Assembly: GCF_025833875.1 (NCBI RefSeq)
Contig: NZ_JAOYOD010000001.1
Coordinates: 3,844,001-3,908,000, forward strand
Source of the DNA: Reichenbachiella ulvae
GTDB lineage: Bacteria; Bacteroidota; Bacteroidia; Cytophagales; Cyclobacteriaceae
Reading direction: 5' to 3'
DNA: 64,000 nucleotides
The notes under the pieces are model-generated. The model was given only the letters and a program-made list of their open reading frames with translations. It did not search any database and was not told the origin of the DNA. The position numbers and the translations under genes were made by a program. Below are positions 55,313 to 62,201 of the stretch, in pieces. Positions within the stretch are counted from its first letter, which is position 1; each line of letters begins with the position of its first letter.

Positions 55313-55320
55313 GCGGATTT
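55288..55320 (+). terminator. Hairpin across the VOC stop codon, possible terminator
   Basis: AAATCCGCC and GGCGGATTT pair over 9 bp around a 15-nt loop; only three Ts end the stem. Another hairpin with A and T arms (TTCGAAAAA, TTTTTCGAA) follows from about 55318. Confidence 0.4.
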
Positions 55321-55375
55321 CGAAAAATACTTCATTTTTTTTCGAACCCTGAGAGAGGCGCACCGTAATAATGCT

Positions 55376-55402
55376 TGTTGCAACATATAAAGTTGTTACA
55401 AC
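55376..55402. promoter_or_regulatory. Two adjacent dyads upstream of the YceI gene
   Basis: TGTTGCAACA (55376-55385) and GTTGTTACAAC (55392-55402) are both palindromes, with centres about 16 bp apart. They lie 40-65 nt before the YceI ATG, where an operator or promoter would be expected. No TAnnTTTG box was found there. Confidence 0.4.
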
Positions 55403-55440
55403 AAATAAACGATAAATCAAATATTCAAACTAATAGCATC

Positions 55441-56013
55441 ATGTTAAATACACTATTATCACTCATCACAGTATTCACTCTAGGTAGTGCCGATACTAAA
55501 GACGTAAAAGTAACCGAGAGCACGATCAAATGGGAAGCCACTAAAGTAGTAGGTGGTGGACATGAAGGTACCGTCATTCTCAAAGAAGCCGATCTCAAAT
55601 TGAAAGGGTCTGAATTGAAAGGTGGATCATTCGTAGTAGATATGACTACCATCAACAGTACAGATCTAGAAGGAGAATGGAAAGACAAATTAGATGGTCA
55701 CCTGAAGTCTGACGATTTCTTCAGCGTGGAGAAAAACCCAACTGCCAAATTCGTAATCACGAAAGTGAAAAAAACCGGCAATGGCAGCTACGAGGTAACT
55801 GGCGACATCACCATCAAAGGAAAAACAGAAACTATTTCCTTCCCCGCTACACTTACAGAATCTGGTGACAAGGTAACTGCCGACGCTACCATTACGCTTG
55901 ACAGATCAAAATTCGACGTAAGATACGGATCTAGCAGCTTTTTCGACGACCTGGGAGACAAAGCAATCTCTGACGAGTTCAAGCTGATCGTATCGCTAGT
56001 AGCGAGCAAGTAA
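55441..56013 (+). CDS. YceI-family lipocalin-like protein
   Basis: 190 residues from the ATG at 55441 (a longer frame from 55375 runs into the dyads and is rejected). A short signal-like N-terminus (LNTLLSLITVFTLGSA) precedes the YceI pattern: TESTIKWEATKV, FVVDMTTINSTDL, HLKSDDFFSVEKNPTAKFVIT, GDITIKGKTE and DRSKFDVRYGSSSFFDDLGDKAISDEF. YceI proteins bind isoprenoid-type lipids in the periplasm. Its TAA stop is the first base of a 59-bp block that recurs at 59918. Confidence 0.93.
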   Translation: MLNTLLSLITVFTLGSADTKDVKVTESTIKWEATKVVGGGHEGTVILKEADLKLKGSELKGGSFVVDMTTINSTDLEGEWKDKLDGHLKSDDFFSVEKNPTAKFVITKVKKTGNGSYEVTGDITIKGKTETISFPATLTESGDKVTADATITLDRSKFDVRYGSSSFFDDLGDKAISDEFKLIVSLVASK

Positions 56014-56069
56014 TCAAAGACCTACCCAAAATGAAATCTCAACCCTGATGCAGCGCATCAGGGTTTTTT
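56011..56069 (+). repeat. 59-bp terminator block, copy 1 (second copy at 59918-59976)
   Basis: Starts exactly at the YceI stop codon TAA and ends in the T run of the terminator. It matches 59918-59976 at 56 of 59 positions with no gap. Confidence 0.9.
56041..56069 (+). terminator. Rho-independent terminator of the YceI gene
   Basis: AACCCTGATGC and GCATCAGGGTT pair over 11 bp with a 3-nt loop, followed by T6. Confidence 0.93.
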
Positions 56070-56326
56070 GTGTGCCAGCACAAATCGGTCGCATTTCCTC
56101 TTTATAGCTATAATCCCTCCAAGGGTTATTCCCTTAGATTTCTCTGTCCCGACACTAAAAACCTTTGTAGGGTTTAAGCCTATGACCTTAGCTAGCCTCT
56201 GCCTGATCCACACCAAACGGTTATCATTCGTTACTTTTAGACCAGTTCCATCACCCATCTCCAACGGTTTAAGGTTTAATCGTGTCTTTAGAGTGGTCGT
56301 ACGCTAGAAACTAAAACTCATTTGAG
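56070..56326. other. Non-coding lead into the lipoprotein cluster, holding repeat copy A
   Basis: This stretch has no believable gene. It contains the 105-bp repeat (56087-56191) and then about 135 nt of A/T-rich DNA before the first lipoprotein. A partial -7 box (TACTTTTA, one base off) is near 56232, but no full promoter is seen. Confidence 0.5.
56087..56191. repeat. 105-bp direct repeat, copy A
   Basis: Matches 57580-57684 at 102 of 105 positions by eye; the few mismatches cluster in a small hairpin (AAACC...GGTTT). It contains AAGGGTTATTCCCTT, a short palindrome. Weaker similarity (CACCAAAC, GTTAT) continues for about 35 nt. No open frame and no known element recognised. Confidence 0.88.
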
Positions 56327-56740
56327 ATGAAAAGAAAAATAGATCTTTTTGAATGGCTTAAAGGGAAAGCCGCCATATTGATTTTGCTAATGGGAGTTTT
56401 CTCTTTTGCTTGTGAGGAGCAGGACCAACCAGAATGTGTAAAAGGCAAAGTGATTGGATATCAATCCTGCTACAATGTGAATTTGATTCAGGTGCTTTCA
56501 GGCAATTTGAAGGGAGAATCCATTAAATTGAAAGAGAAGGATTTTGATAGGGTTATCCAGTTTCCTGGAGGAGTTTTGCAAGACTCTGTTATTTACTTCA
56601 ATTATGAATTTTTTGACCCAGATAAGGATGAAGATTTTACTAATATTATTTGCCCAACCCATATTGCTCCACTTGGAGTGCCAATAATAGCAATCACCAA
56701 TTATTCAACCTCAAACTGTCCTTTGAACAATGAAAAATAG
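56327..56740 (+). CDS. Small lipoprotein of unknown function
   Basis: 137 residues. The signal ends in a lipobox (GVFSFAC, Cys about 29), after a charged N-terminus KRKIDLFEWLKGKAA. The mature part has four Cys and no motif I recognise. Its signal-coding DNA is repeated in the next gene. The stop region overlaps the next start by 11 nt, so the two are probably translated from one transcript. Confidence 0.6.
   Translation: MKRKIDLFEWLKGKAAILILLMGVFSFACEEQDQPECVKGKVIGYQSCYNVNLIQVLSGNLKGESIKLKEKDFDRVIQFPGGVLQDSVIYFNYEFFDPDKDEDFTNIICPTHIAPLGVPIIAITNYSTSNCPLNNEK
56334..56393 (+). repeat. About 60-bp direct repeat, copy 1 (copy 2 at 56732-56790)
   Basis: The stretch coding for the signal peptide of the first lipoprotein recurs at the start of the second. 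One copy has one more T (5 against 4), and the upstream start codon differs so that both remain in frame. Confidence 0.75.
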
Positions 56741-57074
56741 ATCTTTTGAATGGCTTAAAGAGAAAGTCACCATATTGATTTTGTTAATTGGCTTATGTGC
56801 CTTGAGTTGCGAAAACCAATCTCCACTTAACTCGGTTTCCGAAGCTGATGTTCCTGCACTTATTCTATTCGAGGGAGATCCTGCAGTTGACGGGTGTGGA
56901 TGGTTAATACATCATGAAAATACTTCTTATTCTCCAGTGAACTTACATACTGATTTTCAACATGATAGTCTTAAAGTTATCTTAAGTTATAATGTTTTAG
57001 AATCGACTTGGAATTGTGGTTGGAGAGAATTCGGGTATGACGAAATTGAAATATCTAAAATCAAAAGACATTAG
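56730..57074 (+). CDS. Small lipoprotein of unknown function, paralogous signal peptide
   Basis: 114 residues. N-terminus NRSFEWLKEKVTILILLIG and lipobox ALSC resemble the previous gene's signal almost word for word, but the mature parts do not obviously match. It could come from a partial tandem duplication followed by fusion to a different tail. It overlaps the previous gene by 11 nt. Confidence 0.55.
   Translation: MKNRSFEWLKEKVTILILLIGLCALSCENQSPLNSVSEADVPALILFEGDPAVDGCGWLIHHENTSYSPVNLHTDFQHDSLKVILSYNVLESTWNCGWREFGYDEIEISKIKRH
56732..56790 (+). repeat. About 60-bp direct repeat, copy 2
   Basis: See copy 1 (56334-56393). About 85-90% identical by eye. Confidence 0.75.
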
Positions 57075-57100
57075 ACTTTAAGATTATAAAAAAACGGCTT

Positions 57101-57577
57101 ATGAAAACTCTTAAGACCATTACGCTAAGCCTATTGTTCCTCGCCGTATTAACAACAGGATGCGAAAATGAAAGCCTAACACAGAATTGCGAAGGAGACA
57201 ACGCAGAGTTTCCTGAAGTTTTCTATTCCGAAGAATTGGCAAGTATCCCTTGTGGACTTCAGAGTGTCGAAAGCGATAACAAAGAAGTAAATCTTGTCAT
57301 AACTAATCAGGCAGATTTGGAGAAATACTTCACATGCCATGAACAGCTTCCTGAGATTGATTTTAATAAGTATTTCATTTTGGCAGGCAGTTACACGCAT
57401 CATCAATGTGCCCTGCTAGACAGCCAGAGCGTATCCATTTGCAATGGACGAATTGCTTACAATGTTAATTTGCTTGAGCAAGATTGTCAGGCTATTACTT
57501 CTGTATTCTATGCAATTGCAATAGAAAATAAATACAATAATCTCCCTGTTGATTTCAAAATTCAATTCAAAAACTAA
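57101..57577 (+). CDS. Lipoprotein of unknown function
   Basis: 158 residues with a lipobox (LTTGC, Cys about 21). The body has VITNQADLEKYFTC and FNKYFILAGSYTHHQC, a layout that faintly recalls PrcB-type domains, but I do not claim it. It lies 26 nt after the previous lipoprotein and directly before the second copy of the 105-bp repeat (2 nt after its stop). Confidence 0.6.
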   Translation: MKTLKTITLSLLFLAVLTTGCENESLTQNCEGDNAEFPEVFYSEELASIPCGLQSVESDNKEVNLVITNQADLEKYFTCHEQLPEIDFNKYFILAGSYTHHQCALLDSQSVSICNGRIAYNVNLLEQDCQAITSVFYAIAIENKYNNLPVDFKIQFKN

Positions 57578-57966
57578 ATGGTCGCATTTCCTCTTTATAG
57601 CTATAATCCCTCCAAGGGTTATTCCCTTAGATTTCTCTGTCCCGACACTAAAAACCCTTTGAGGGTTTAAGCCTATGACCTTAGATATCGAACAGCCAGA
57701 CCCGCACCAAACAGTTATTTATCAAAACACTTGAATTTTTACTTAATACTCCGTATCATCGTGACTGTCGACAAATAAACCAACTGACTTTGGTGCTATG
57801 AAGACCCTTCTAGCGATAGCACAGTGGAGTAGCGATCCCCTTCAGTGAAAATGCATGTTGTTTCAGAGAAAAATAGGTAATAGATACCACGGCATAGCGA
57901 TGTCCAGGGCTTCAGAGCATGTCGAGTATCGAGTTTATTTTTTTAACTTTTTAATCAATTGAAAAC
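57578..57966. other. 389-nt gene-free stretch before the HU-like gene
   Basis: Starts with the second 105-bp repeat (57580-57684). After that, TAGCGAT appears three times (57811-57817, 57830-57836, 57895-57901), and TTCAGAG twice. No believable gene. A possible -7 box (TATTTTTT, one base off) lies shortly before the HU gene, without a good -33. Confidence 0.5.
57580..57684. repeat. 105-bp direct repeat, copy B
   Basis: Second copy of 56087-56191, same orientation. Here the small hairpin AAACCCT-TTG-AGGGTTT is perfect. Confidence 0.88.
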
Positions 57967-58350
57967 ATGCCGATTAAATTTAATGTAATCGAACGGGGAC
58001 AACCCGGAGTGGCCGGAGGTGGCCAAAAGAAGTACTATGCCAGTGCCAAGATGAGTGGCGAGCTGGACATAGACCAACTGACCAAATCTATCGAAAGAAC
58101 CAGCACCGTCAATGGAGCAGACATAAGAGCCGTGCTCTACTCTCTGGTAGAAGTCGCCTCTGAGGAGCTGAGTCGCGGCAATATCGTGCGCCTGGGAGAT
58201 CTGGGCAGCATGCGTGTCTCCATCAGTAGTGAGGGTCTACCCACCGAAGAAGAAGTAACGGCCAATGCCATTAAAAGCAGTAAGGTACTCTTCACCCCTG
58301 GCAAGCGACTCAAGGAGATGCAGAAGGTGCTAGAGTACCAAAAGGCCTAG
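57967..58350 (+). CDS. HU-family DNA-binding protein (Bacteroidota type)
   Basis: 127 residues. Resembles the Bacteroidota HU-related family (start MPIKFNVIERGQPG, then DIDQLTKSIERTSTVNGADIRA, and GNIVRLGDLGSMRVSISSEG with the flexible DNA-binding arm). The family is a nucleoid-type DNA binder, length about 120-150. Its GC is higher than the flanking DNA. A series of three hairpins starts 8 nt after its stop. Its place in an island of broken genes is odd for a housekeeping protein; a horizontally acquired or locally acting form is possible. Confidence 0.88.
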   Translation: MPIKFNVIERGQPGVAGGGQKKYYASAKMSGELDIDQLTKSIERTSTVNGADIRAVLYSLVEVASEELSRGNIVRLGDLGSMRVSISSEGLPTEEEVTANAIKSSKVLFTPGKRLKEMQKVLEYQKA

Positions 58351-58654
58351 TCCTCAGTTTTATAAGTATAGGATTTTTTTCTATGCTTATAAAAAGTTAA
58401 TCCTATAGGCATAGAAATTATTTTTATGCCTATGGGATTCTGGACTTATGCGCATAAGATTTTTTTCTCTGCGCATAGGTTTTTCGAATCGTGCAATCTG
58501 TCATTAAAAACATGGAATCATAAGATAAAAGCGTTGTACTTGATTTTATGTTTTTAGAACTGGATTCGTTACTTTTAATCTACTCTAATGGTTTGATTTT
58601 CAACGTAAACCAATTTAACACTCCTAGGCGTAGAACGGTGACTATTCCGAAAGG
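58351..58654. other. 304-nt gene-free stretch with the hairpin array
   Basis: First 130 nt is the hairpin array. The second half holds TAAAAACAT and ATGTTTTTA as an inverted repeat with about 35 nt between (around 58505-58557) and TGGTTT/AAACCA around 58590-58611. No gene seen. Promoter and start of the following fragment are uncertain. Confidence 0.5.
58358..58480. repeat. Array of three T-loop hairpins
   Basis: Hairpin 1: 58358-58371 pairs with 58381-58394 (14 bp, one G-T), loop GATTTTTTT. Hairpin 2: 58402-58413 with 58425-58436 (12 bp, one G-T), loop with T4. Hairpin 3: 58445-58454 with 58470-58479 (10 bp, one G-T), loop with T7; alternatively CTTATGCGCATAAG (58445-58458) is a perfect palindrome. 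All three share the ground plan GCATA-like stem and T-rich loop and lie within 125 nt. Confidence 0.8.
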
Positions 58655-58984
58655 ATGAATAATGTTTTTGAACATGTAGACCCCAACAAGGTAAATACAG
58701 GTCTACTAAAAGAATATGGCGTGCGCTACATGAATATAGAGATGCTGGACGGTAGTCTGAGCACAGACAATGTCCTGGACATGCGCTACTATCGCAAACT
58801 CTACTCTTCCCTCTACAGCATGCACATCGGCAGCCAGCTATCAGGAATGGACGAACCCGGTAGCCTCTTCGACCTGATGAGCCAGCTCAAAGGACAGCAC
58901 GAAGGAAAAGTCTTGATTTCAGTATTATACTATGATTACAATGCCTACAAAAGCAATGCCCTGAGCATTTCTAATTTGAATTGA
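58655..58984 (+). pseudogene. Probable N-terminal fragment of a large secreted Bacteroidota protein
   Basis: 109 residues starting MNNVFEHVDPNKVNTGLLKE. From memory this resembles the beginning (after the signal peptide) of very large T9SS-exported proteins; here there is no signal peptide and the protein ends at once after ISVLYYDYNAYKSNA. So it is probably a leftover piece of a gene. The family match is from memory, not searched. It could instead be a small independent protein. Confidence 0.5.
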
Positions 58985-59009
58985 TTTTTAACAAAAAATA
59001 AAATGTACC

Positions 59010-59423
59010 TTGAAAAATTCACTTTCCATCTTCTCACTCATACTTCTCCTGGCCATCGCCAGCTCCAGCTGTGAAGAAGACCTGCCTACAGTCACCGATC
59101 CTCAGCAGGCAATTCTTGGTAAATGGGAAATCATCGAAAATACTTTTGGACCTGTAACTAGTCCTTCGGGGTACGATGAATATCTGCCAGATAGCGTGCG
59201 AATATCTTATAGCTATGAAGATGAAACTTTTTATTATGAAAAGTATTGGTTTGAGGATTCACTATTAATTCGAAGCTTTGAATTTATAGATGCCTATGAT
59301 AATAATGATACTACCGTGTTTAATCTGCCGTACAGGTATGAATTTTTGAACTATAATACATTAAAGCTGGAGCTTCAATTTCCTGCAATGAATCCTATTC
59401 ACATATATCAACGCATAAAGTAA
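59010..59423 (+). CDS. Lipocalin-like small lipoprotein
   Basis: 137 residues, lipobox IASSSC (Cys about 21), then QQAILGKWEIIENTFGP, the LxGxW start of lipocalin-like lipoproteins frequent in Bacteroidota, ending in IHIYQRIK as these do. Function unknown. Start is TTG at 59010; an ATG at 59003 is in another frame. Lies 25 nt after the fragment at 58655. Confidence 0.65.
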   Translation: MKNSLSIFSLILLLAIASSSCEEDLPTVTDPQQAILGKWEIIENTFGPVTSPSGYDEYLPDSVRISYSYEDETFYYEKYWFEDSLLIRSFEFIDAYDNNDTTVFNLPYRYEFLNYNTLKLELQFPAMNPIHIYQRIK

Positions 59424-59429
59424 ACCACT

Positions 59430-59920
59430 ATGAAAAGTTTATTAATTTTCTTAATAACATTTGTCAGCTTCGTTCTATGCCAGGCACAGGATAAAAATGA
59501 GCAGCCTGCTATACACAGAAAAAATAGCGGCACCATCAGTTCTGTTAAATTTTCGGGTTCAGAGAAAGACATACCTGAATCTGCCAATGCCTTTTTCCAA
59601 AAATACCTAAAGGCAAAACCTGATGACAGTTTTGCCAAAGTTCCGCACCAATCCAAACGCGAAGGGTATGTGCATGAACACTAATAGACAATAATGCCGA
59701 AAATTCTAACGAACTAGAAAAAGAAGCAGAATCTAACTCGACTAAACTATCGGCTTCCTACAAAGTAGTGTTGTTCAACTCTACCCAGAAAAAAGTTTAC
59801 CCAAGCAATTTCAAAAAAGAAAGCAACATCAATACGAGTCATTTACCTGAAGGACTTTATTTTTTAAAAATCAGCCAGAATGGTAATATAGTTTATGAAC
59901 AAACTGTGATAATACAATAA
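59430..59920 (+). pseudogene. Broken T9SS-exported protein: start and sorting tail only
   Basis: 59430-59684 codes for a signal peptide (LLIFLITFVSFVLCQAQ) and about 65 more residues (KFSGSEKDIPESANAFF) resembling an FTP-type protease propeptide, then TAA TAG. From about 59687 a different frame is open for 77 codons and ends with a T9SS-type A sorting tail (LPEGLYFLKISQNGNIVYEQ). So the two ends of a secreted protein remain, in different frames, with the middle lost. The protease assignment is a guess; the broken state is directly visible. Its final TAA is the first base of the 59-bp block copy 2. Confidence 0.7.
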
Positions 59921-59976
59921 TCAAAGACCTACCCAAAATAACATCTCAACCCTGATGCAGTGCATCAGGGTTTTTT
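59918..59976 (+). repeat. 59-bp terminator block, copy 2
   Basis: Begins at the stop codon of the broken T9SS protein and runs through a terminator. It matches 56011-56069 at 56 of 59 positions with no gap. Confidence 0.9.
59948..59976 (+). terminator. Rho-independent terminator (copy of the YceI terminator)
   Basis: AACCCTGATGC and GCATCAGGGTT with a 3-nt loop and T6. It differs from the first copy by one base in the loop (C to T). Confidence 0.93.
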
Positions 59977-60038
59977 ATTTACCCTTGTGGATAAAAGCCG
60001 CCTTTTGATTAGCTTAGCTCAATTATTAAATATTCGCC

Positions 60039-60701
60039 ATGAACCATACAAATCGCAGAGCATCCCTGGGTATCATCATGATTGTGATCGGGATCTTATT
60101 TTTGCTCGACAATCTCCACGTCATAGACTTTTCCATCCCGCGCTACTTGTTTACCTGGCAGATGATACTGGTAGTCATCGGTATATTCCAGTTTGCCACG
60201 GGCAACCAAAGAGGGGGTGTGATTTTGATATCATTGGGTGTTATTTTCTGGATTCCAGACTATTTCGACATCAGCTTTAGACAGTATTGGCCTGTCTTCC
60301 TGATTGCGATCGGACTCAGTTTTTTTTTCAAAAGTCGGACCGGAAAACTCCGCCAAAACACTGACTCAGACCAAATAGATCATCTCGCCGTACTCGGCGG
60401 CACCAACCAAACCATCAACAGCAAGAAATTTGCGGGAGGTAAAATCACTTCCATCTTCGGTGGAGTAGAGTTGGATTTGAGACAGTCTTCTCTAGAGGAA
60501 GGCCAAGCGATGATCGATTGCTTTGTAACCTTCGGGGCAGTCAAACTTTTCGTGCCTGACGACTGGGTGGTCAACTACGAAGCAACTACTGTTTTCGGTG
60601 GATACAAAGACAAACGTGCTCACAAACCCACAGAATACTTCGGTAATGTATTGACTGTAAAAGGTCTCGTGCTATTCGGTGGAGTAGAGTTGATTAGCTA
60701 G
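60039..60701 (+). CDS. LiaF-like membrane protein
   Basis: 220 residues. Four hydrophobic segments in the first 105 residues (SLGIIMIVIGILFLLDNLH is the first), followed by a soluble domain of beta strands with G-F-G turns (ITSIFGGVELDLRQSS, VTFGAVKLFVP, TTVFGGYKDKR). This matches LiaF/DUF5668-DUF2154 proteins, which in Firmicutes modulate cell-envelope stress signalling. No LiaRS-type pair is adjacent. It stands next to the accessory island; the terminator at 59948 separates it from the broken genes. Confidence 0.85.
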   Translation: MNHTNRRASLGIIMIVIGILFLLDNLHVIDFSIPRYLFTWQMILVVIGIFQFATGNQRGGVILISLGVIFWIPDYFDISFRQYWPVFLIAIGLSFFFKSRTGKLRQNTDSDQIDHLAVLGGTNQTINSKKFAGGKITSIFGGVELDLRQSSLEEGQAMIDCFVTFGAVKLFVPDDWVVNYEATTVFGGYKDKRAHKPTEYFGNVLTVKGLVLFGGVELIS

Positions 60702-60864
60702 TAGCTATCAATAAATGGTTAATAGAAAATAGTTGTGTAGCCAGATACTTTCACGGCCCGTCTATCAGCCATGATATTGACGTCTAAATTTGTTTCGTAC
60801 AGAATGTAGGAAGAAAGTAGAACTGTCCAATCTAGCGGATAATGCCATGGATAGATAAGCCAAG

Positions 60865-61476
60865 TTATGAAGCTTTTTGAATTAGTTCAGTTAATTCGGT
60901 AGTAAGCCGGTTAAAGTTATTTTCTCTGTATCGCCAAAGGTTTAGGCCATACATGTCTTCAGCTAGATCCTCAAAAGTTTCAACTCCTTTGATTTTCTCC
61001 TGAGTAATTAATCTTGGAAAGGCAAACCTGAGTATTAAGTATGGAATACCAATCAAAAGAAGTATGTTCATTGCAATTATGTCGAATCCAAAAAGTAGAT
61101 ATTCTGGGTTTGAGAATAACAATGAAGCCATAAAGGCCAACCAAATAAGTGTTGAGAATATTACGATAAAAAAGCTTGTCTTCGATATAGTTCTGTTGGG
61201 AAGAGTGAGGTCAAGTTGTTCACGAATTTTATTTTCATGAGAGCTTGAATAATAGCTAAGGAACTTCTCTTCATATATACTATCTGTATCCTCAAAGTGA
61301 AGTTTTTGAGTTTTGAAGTAGTTACGTAAATGTTCTAAAATAAGAAATTTAAGCGTTGGCCAAAGGACTCTGTTATTCAACGCTAGAATCTCTACAAGTT
61401 CATCAATGCTCTCAAAATCGTGCTTTGCTAGTTCAGGGATTTTTGCAGTTAAAATATAAAAGTTTGGTTGCTTCAT
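60865..61476 (-). CDS. Membrane protein of unknown function
   Basis: 203 residues with two hydrophobic segments near 100-120 and 130-150. The ends are charged and helical (FEDLAEDMYGLNLWRYRENN near the C-terminus). I recognise no family. The DNA is more A/T-rich than its neighbours, so it may be acquired. Single gene with no clear promoter. Confidence 0.55.
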   Translation of the reverse strand: MKQPNFYILTAKIPELAKHDFESIDELVEILALNNRVLWPTLKFLILEHLRNYFKTQKLHFEDTDSIYEEKFLSYYSSSHENKIREQLDLTLPNRTISKTSFFIVIFSTLIWLAFMASLLFSNPEYLLFGFDIIAMNILLLIGIPYLILRFAFPRLITQEKIKGVETFEDLAEDMYGLNLWRYRENNFNRLTTELTELIQKAS

Positions 61477-61551
61477 TTGGTGAGAATCTGCCTCATAACA
61501 GATCTGTAAAAATCCTATTCACTAATTTCTTATTAACCATTAACAATTCTA

Positions 61552-62079
61552 TCAATCCAGACTGATAATCACCGTCTTTACTGGAATGATCATGCTCCAC
61601 ATGGCGATGGGCGTATCTTCTGGCAGGCAAGTTTCATAGCTTGGGTCTTTCGATTCCACTGCTACGGTGTACAAAACATATTGGTCATCCATGCGCTGTA
61701 TGGATGGCTTGCTATCCATTTCATTTTCGTAATTGTACTCATAGGCCTCAAAGAGTTCTTTTTCCTGCTTTGTACGAAAATCTGTTGCAGCCAGGCCCAA
61801 ACTGATCTGCCCACCGATTTTCTGATTCAGCGAATCCAGATACTCACTTTCTCCTTTCAAAATAGTCGAGCAATCCAACACACCCTGACTCATGAGTGTA
61901 TCAATTTGAAGATATAAATTCGCCCCATATTTTTCGGAAGCCATCACCACCTCTACATCCGTAAACTGTCGAATTTCATGCGTCTTGATGATGTCATTGA
62001 CATTGGTCTTTTGCTCCCCCTCTAATGCGGAACATGCCCCCAAAACCGAGGCAACCAGAAAATATATCACTCTGTTCAT
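61552..62079 (-). CDS. Lipoprotein of unknown function
   Basis: 175 residues with a lipobox VLGAC (Cys about 16). The rest is acidic with no motif I know. It is divergent from the epimerase gene at 62202, with 122 nt between. Lies 75 nt downstream (in minus-strand sense, upstream) of the membrane protein gene, and may or may not share its transcript. Confidence 0.55.
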   Translation of the reverse strand: MNRVIYFLVASVLGACSALEGEQKTNVNDIIKTHEIRQFTDVEVVMASEKYGANLYLQIDTLMSQGVLDCSTILKGESEYLDSLNQKIGGQISLGLAATDFRTKQEKELFEAYEYNYENEMDSKPSIQRMDDQYVLYTVAVESKDPSYETCLPEDTPIAMWSMIIPVKTVIISLD

Positions 62080-62201
62080 GTTGCAATTTATGAATTGTAC
62101 GCATTTTTTGCGGTGAGCTAACGCAGCGAATACCTGAAATATTGTAGCTTTTTCTCGTCCTTACTTTTTTTTCCATTATTACTGGCTATTTTTAGAAACC
62201 T

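Noticed and set aside
56058..56307. Small frames on both strands over repeat copy A
   Set aside because: The same DNA in copy B does not keep the frames to the same ends and there is no start signal.
56087..57684. 105-bp repeats as CRISPR or IS ends
   Set aside because: Only two long copies, no regular spacers, no cas genes, no transposase and no terminal inverted repeats.
58655..58984. Phage or toxin gene
   Set aside because: No phage neighbours, and the sequence looks more like the start of secreted Bacteroidota proteins.
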